Shown here one piece after another: positions 63,245 through 64,000 of a DNA stretch of 64,000 nt (position 1 is the stretch's first letter; the number at the start of each line of letters is the position of its first letter). This DNA comes from Martelella sp. NC20 (lineage in GTDB: Bacteria; Pseudomonadota; Alphaproteobacteria; Rhizobiales; Rhizobiaceae). The DNA lies in contig NZ_CP054861.1 of assembly GCF_013459645.1 (NCBI RefSeq), forward strand, positions 2,964,001 through 3,028,000, read 5' to 3'. Made by a program: the position numbers and the translations under genes. Below the pieces are notes generated by a model. That model ran no database searches, was not told where the DNA came from, and saw only the letters and a program-made list of their open reading frames with translations.

Positions 63245-63437
63245 TACGGTCGGGAATTTGCGGGTTGAACTTGCTTCACCCTCTGTCCCGCCGGACTCGA
63301 GCCGTCACTCAGACTGGAGCGGTTCCGCTTTTCCTCGAAGCGCGGAACCGCTCTATCTTTTTGGTTTGAAACGGAAAGCGAGCCTTTGTCGGCTCCATCA
63401 GGAATTGCTGCCGCCCGGTTTCGACCGGGCTTTTTTT
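63245..63437 (+). ncRNA. Candidate small RNA or attenuated leader
   Basis: Predicted transcript of about 190 bases from the promoter at 63211-63239 to the terminator at 63413-63437. It contains the hairpin GAGCGGTTCCGC...GCGGAACCGCTC (about 63315-63351), followed by CTATCTTTTTGGTTT, a tail like that of the repeat at 23115-23219, so part of it may be repeat-derived. It has no credible ORF. If read-through occurs it is the 5' leader of the gene at 63485. Confidence 0.45.
63413..63437 (+). terminator. Strong rho-independent terminator
   Basis: GCCCGGT (63413-63419), TTCG loop, ACCGGGC (63424-63430), then seven T. No protein gene ends upstream within 250 bases except the YcgN-like gene at 63154. 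Confidence 0.85.
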
Positions 63438-63484
63438 ATGGTCGAACGGCACGCTTTACAAGCAGAGCCGGAAGGAGCTTCATT

Positions 63485-63967
63485 GTGGCTGACCATGAGT
63501 CATTCGATATCTCCCTGTTCGGGTTATGGCCGCGCAATCCGCGTTACGAAGGCGGGGCCGGGCGAACGGAGGCGGGCTACCATTTCATCGAACCGAAGAC
63601 GCGACGCGGCGGCGGCGACGATGACATGCGGCTGCTTTTGAACGACCTGACGGCGGAAATGCGGGCGCAGTTCACTTTTTTCAAGCGGCTGCGCATGCGG
63701 GCGGTGAAGAGGGGAGCCGAGGGCGATGACGGCGATGCGCGCGCCGAGGTGAAGGCCGCGACCGACGCGATCGCGCTGATCATCCGCACGCTGGAAAAGG
63801 CGGATGAACTGCAGCGGCGGCTTGCGGCCAACCGCAAGGACGAGGAAGAGCGCCAACTGAATTTCAGGGATTACGACAATGCCAAAGCCCATTTCCTCGA
63901 CCTCATCGAAAAACGGGCCGAGGAACTGGCGGAGCGAAAGCTCGCCGGACGCGCAGGGGCCGTCTGA
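63485..63967 (+). CDS. Small hypothetical protein, possibly phage or gene-transfer-agent related
   Basis: A 160 aa protein beginning at GTG 63485 (VADHESFDISLFGLWPRNPR), supported by AAGGAG seven bases upstream; the frame upstream overlaps the terminator and is judged non-coding. It is charged, with a long coiled-coil-like region (ADELQRRLAANRKDEEERQL) and a Glu/Lys-rich end. No family was recognised. Its last 89 bases overlap another ORF. Small proteins of this kind often precede large-terminase genes in GTA-like loci, which is only a guess here. Confidence 0.65.
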   Translation: MADHESFDISLFGLWPRNPRYEGGAGRTEAGYHFIEPKTRRGGGDDDMRLLLNDLTAEMRAQFTFFKRLRMRAVKRGAEGDDGDARAEVKAATDAIALIIRTLEKADELQRRLAANRKDEEERQLNFRDYDNAKAHFLDLIEKRAEELAERKLAGRAGAV

Positions 63968-64000
63968 TCCGTTTCACTATGCCGCTTTTCTTGCGAAGGA
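63879..64000 (+). CDS. Start of a gene running off the window
   Basis: From ATG 63879 the frame reads MPKPISSTSSKNGPRNWRSE and continues open to the end (DPFHYAAFLAKE). It overlaps the preceding gene by 89 bases; the true start may be later. Only about 40 residues are visible, and no domain can be named. A terminase large subunit would be compatible with the neighbour but is not shown. Confidence 0.4.
   Translation, partial: MPKPISSTSSKNGPRNWRSESSPDAQGPSDPFHYAAFLAK

Noticed and set aside
63258..63641. 127 aa ORF across the ORF-free unit
   Set aside because: It spans a strong terminator and the start of the 63485 gene in another frame, and has no conserved pattern.
1..64000. CRISPR array or insertion sequence
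   Set aside because: No regular short repeats with equal spacers and no transposase gene were found; the repeats present are dispersed palindromes.

Overview
The window reads as a chromosomal segment of a Hyphomicrobiales (Rhizobiales) alphaproteobacterium, most likely Rhizobiaceae-like. The signs are high G+C coding sequence, the pcaDCHGB operon divergent from pcaQ, the DUF3572/divK/pleD block, a MucR zinc-finger regulator, the mucR-DnaA-like HTH-DUF6456-sufE-DUF5330 neighbourhood, glyA-nrdR-nusB, and families of intergenic palindromes typical of rhizobial genomes. A seven-gene Mrp antiporter and a TRAP-fed taurine cluster would suit a salt-exposed or marine relative, but that is inference. 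I saw no rRNA, tRNA, CRISPR array or insertion sequence.

Layout. 0-10.4 kb: polyphosphate kinase, an AraC regulator whose start overlaps that of a divergent DUF2000 gene, a secreted phytase-like esterase, RNase D, aspartyl-tRNA synthetase, and an AraC regulator/SDR pair. 10.6-13.6 kb: a three-gene sugar ABC importer, followed by an AraC-type gene remnant. 13.9-18.5 kb: protocatechuate branch of the beta-ketoadipate pathway (pcaQ; pcaDCHGB). 18.5-30.8 kb: mostly housekeeping genes (parC, mscL, bpt, hemB, glyA, nrdR, nusB) with an unknown secreted protein, LysE and RDD membrane proteins and a Tat-type L,D-transpeptidase. The rib genes that usually lie between nrdR and nusB in rhizobia are absent.

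30.9-39.3 kb: taurine dissimilation, with a MocR/TauR regulator divergent from a TRAP transporter, an NTF2-like protein plus FAD oxidoreductase (TauXY-like taurine dehydrogenase), and sulfoacetaldehyde acetyltransferase. Two CTGGAC direct repeats next to the tauR start look like the TauR operator. 39.3-44.7 kb: mosaic repeats, dinB, a HAD-like protein, DUF3572, an intact divK and, in the pleD position, a protein that has lost the GGDEF signature and receiver residues; then msrB. 44.9-50.9 kb: mrpABCDEFG. 51.2-57 kb: mucR and the cell-cycle-flavoured conserved block, ending with DUF2336. 57.3-62.5 kb: a LivFGMH-type ABC importer with a Tat-signal binding protein. 62.7-64 kb: a YcgN-like protein, a promoter-terminator unit without an ORF (candidate small RNA or attenuated leader), and a small gene overlapping an ORF that runs off the window, possibly the start of a phage or gene-transfer-agent packaging locus.

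The observations I rate highest are the degenerate PleD beside an intact DivK, the orphan promoter-terminator unit near 63.2-63.4 kb, a 15-bp palindromic motif shared exactly by two distant upstream regions, tandem hairpins near 44.1-44.2 kb, and the TauR operator repeats.
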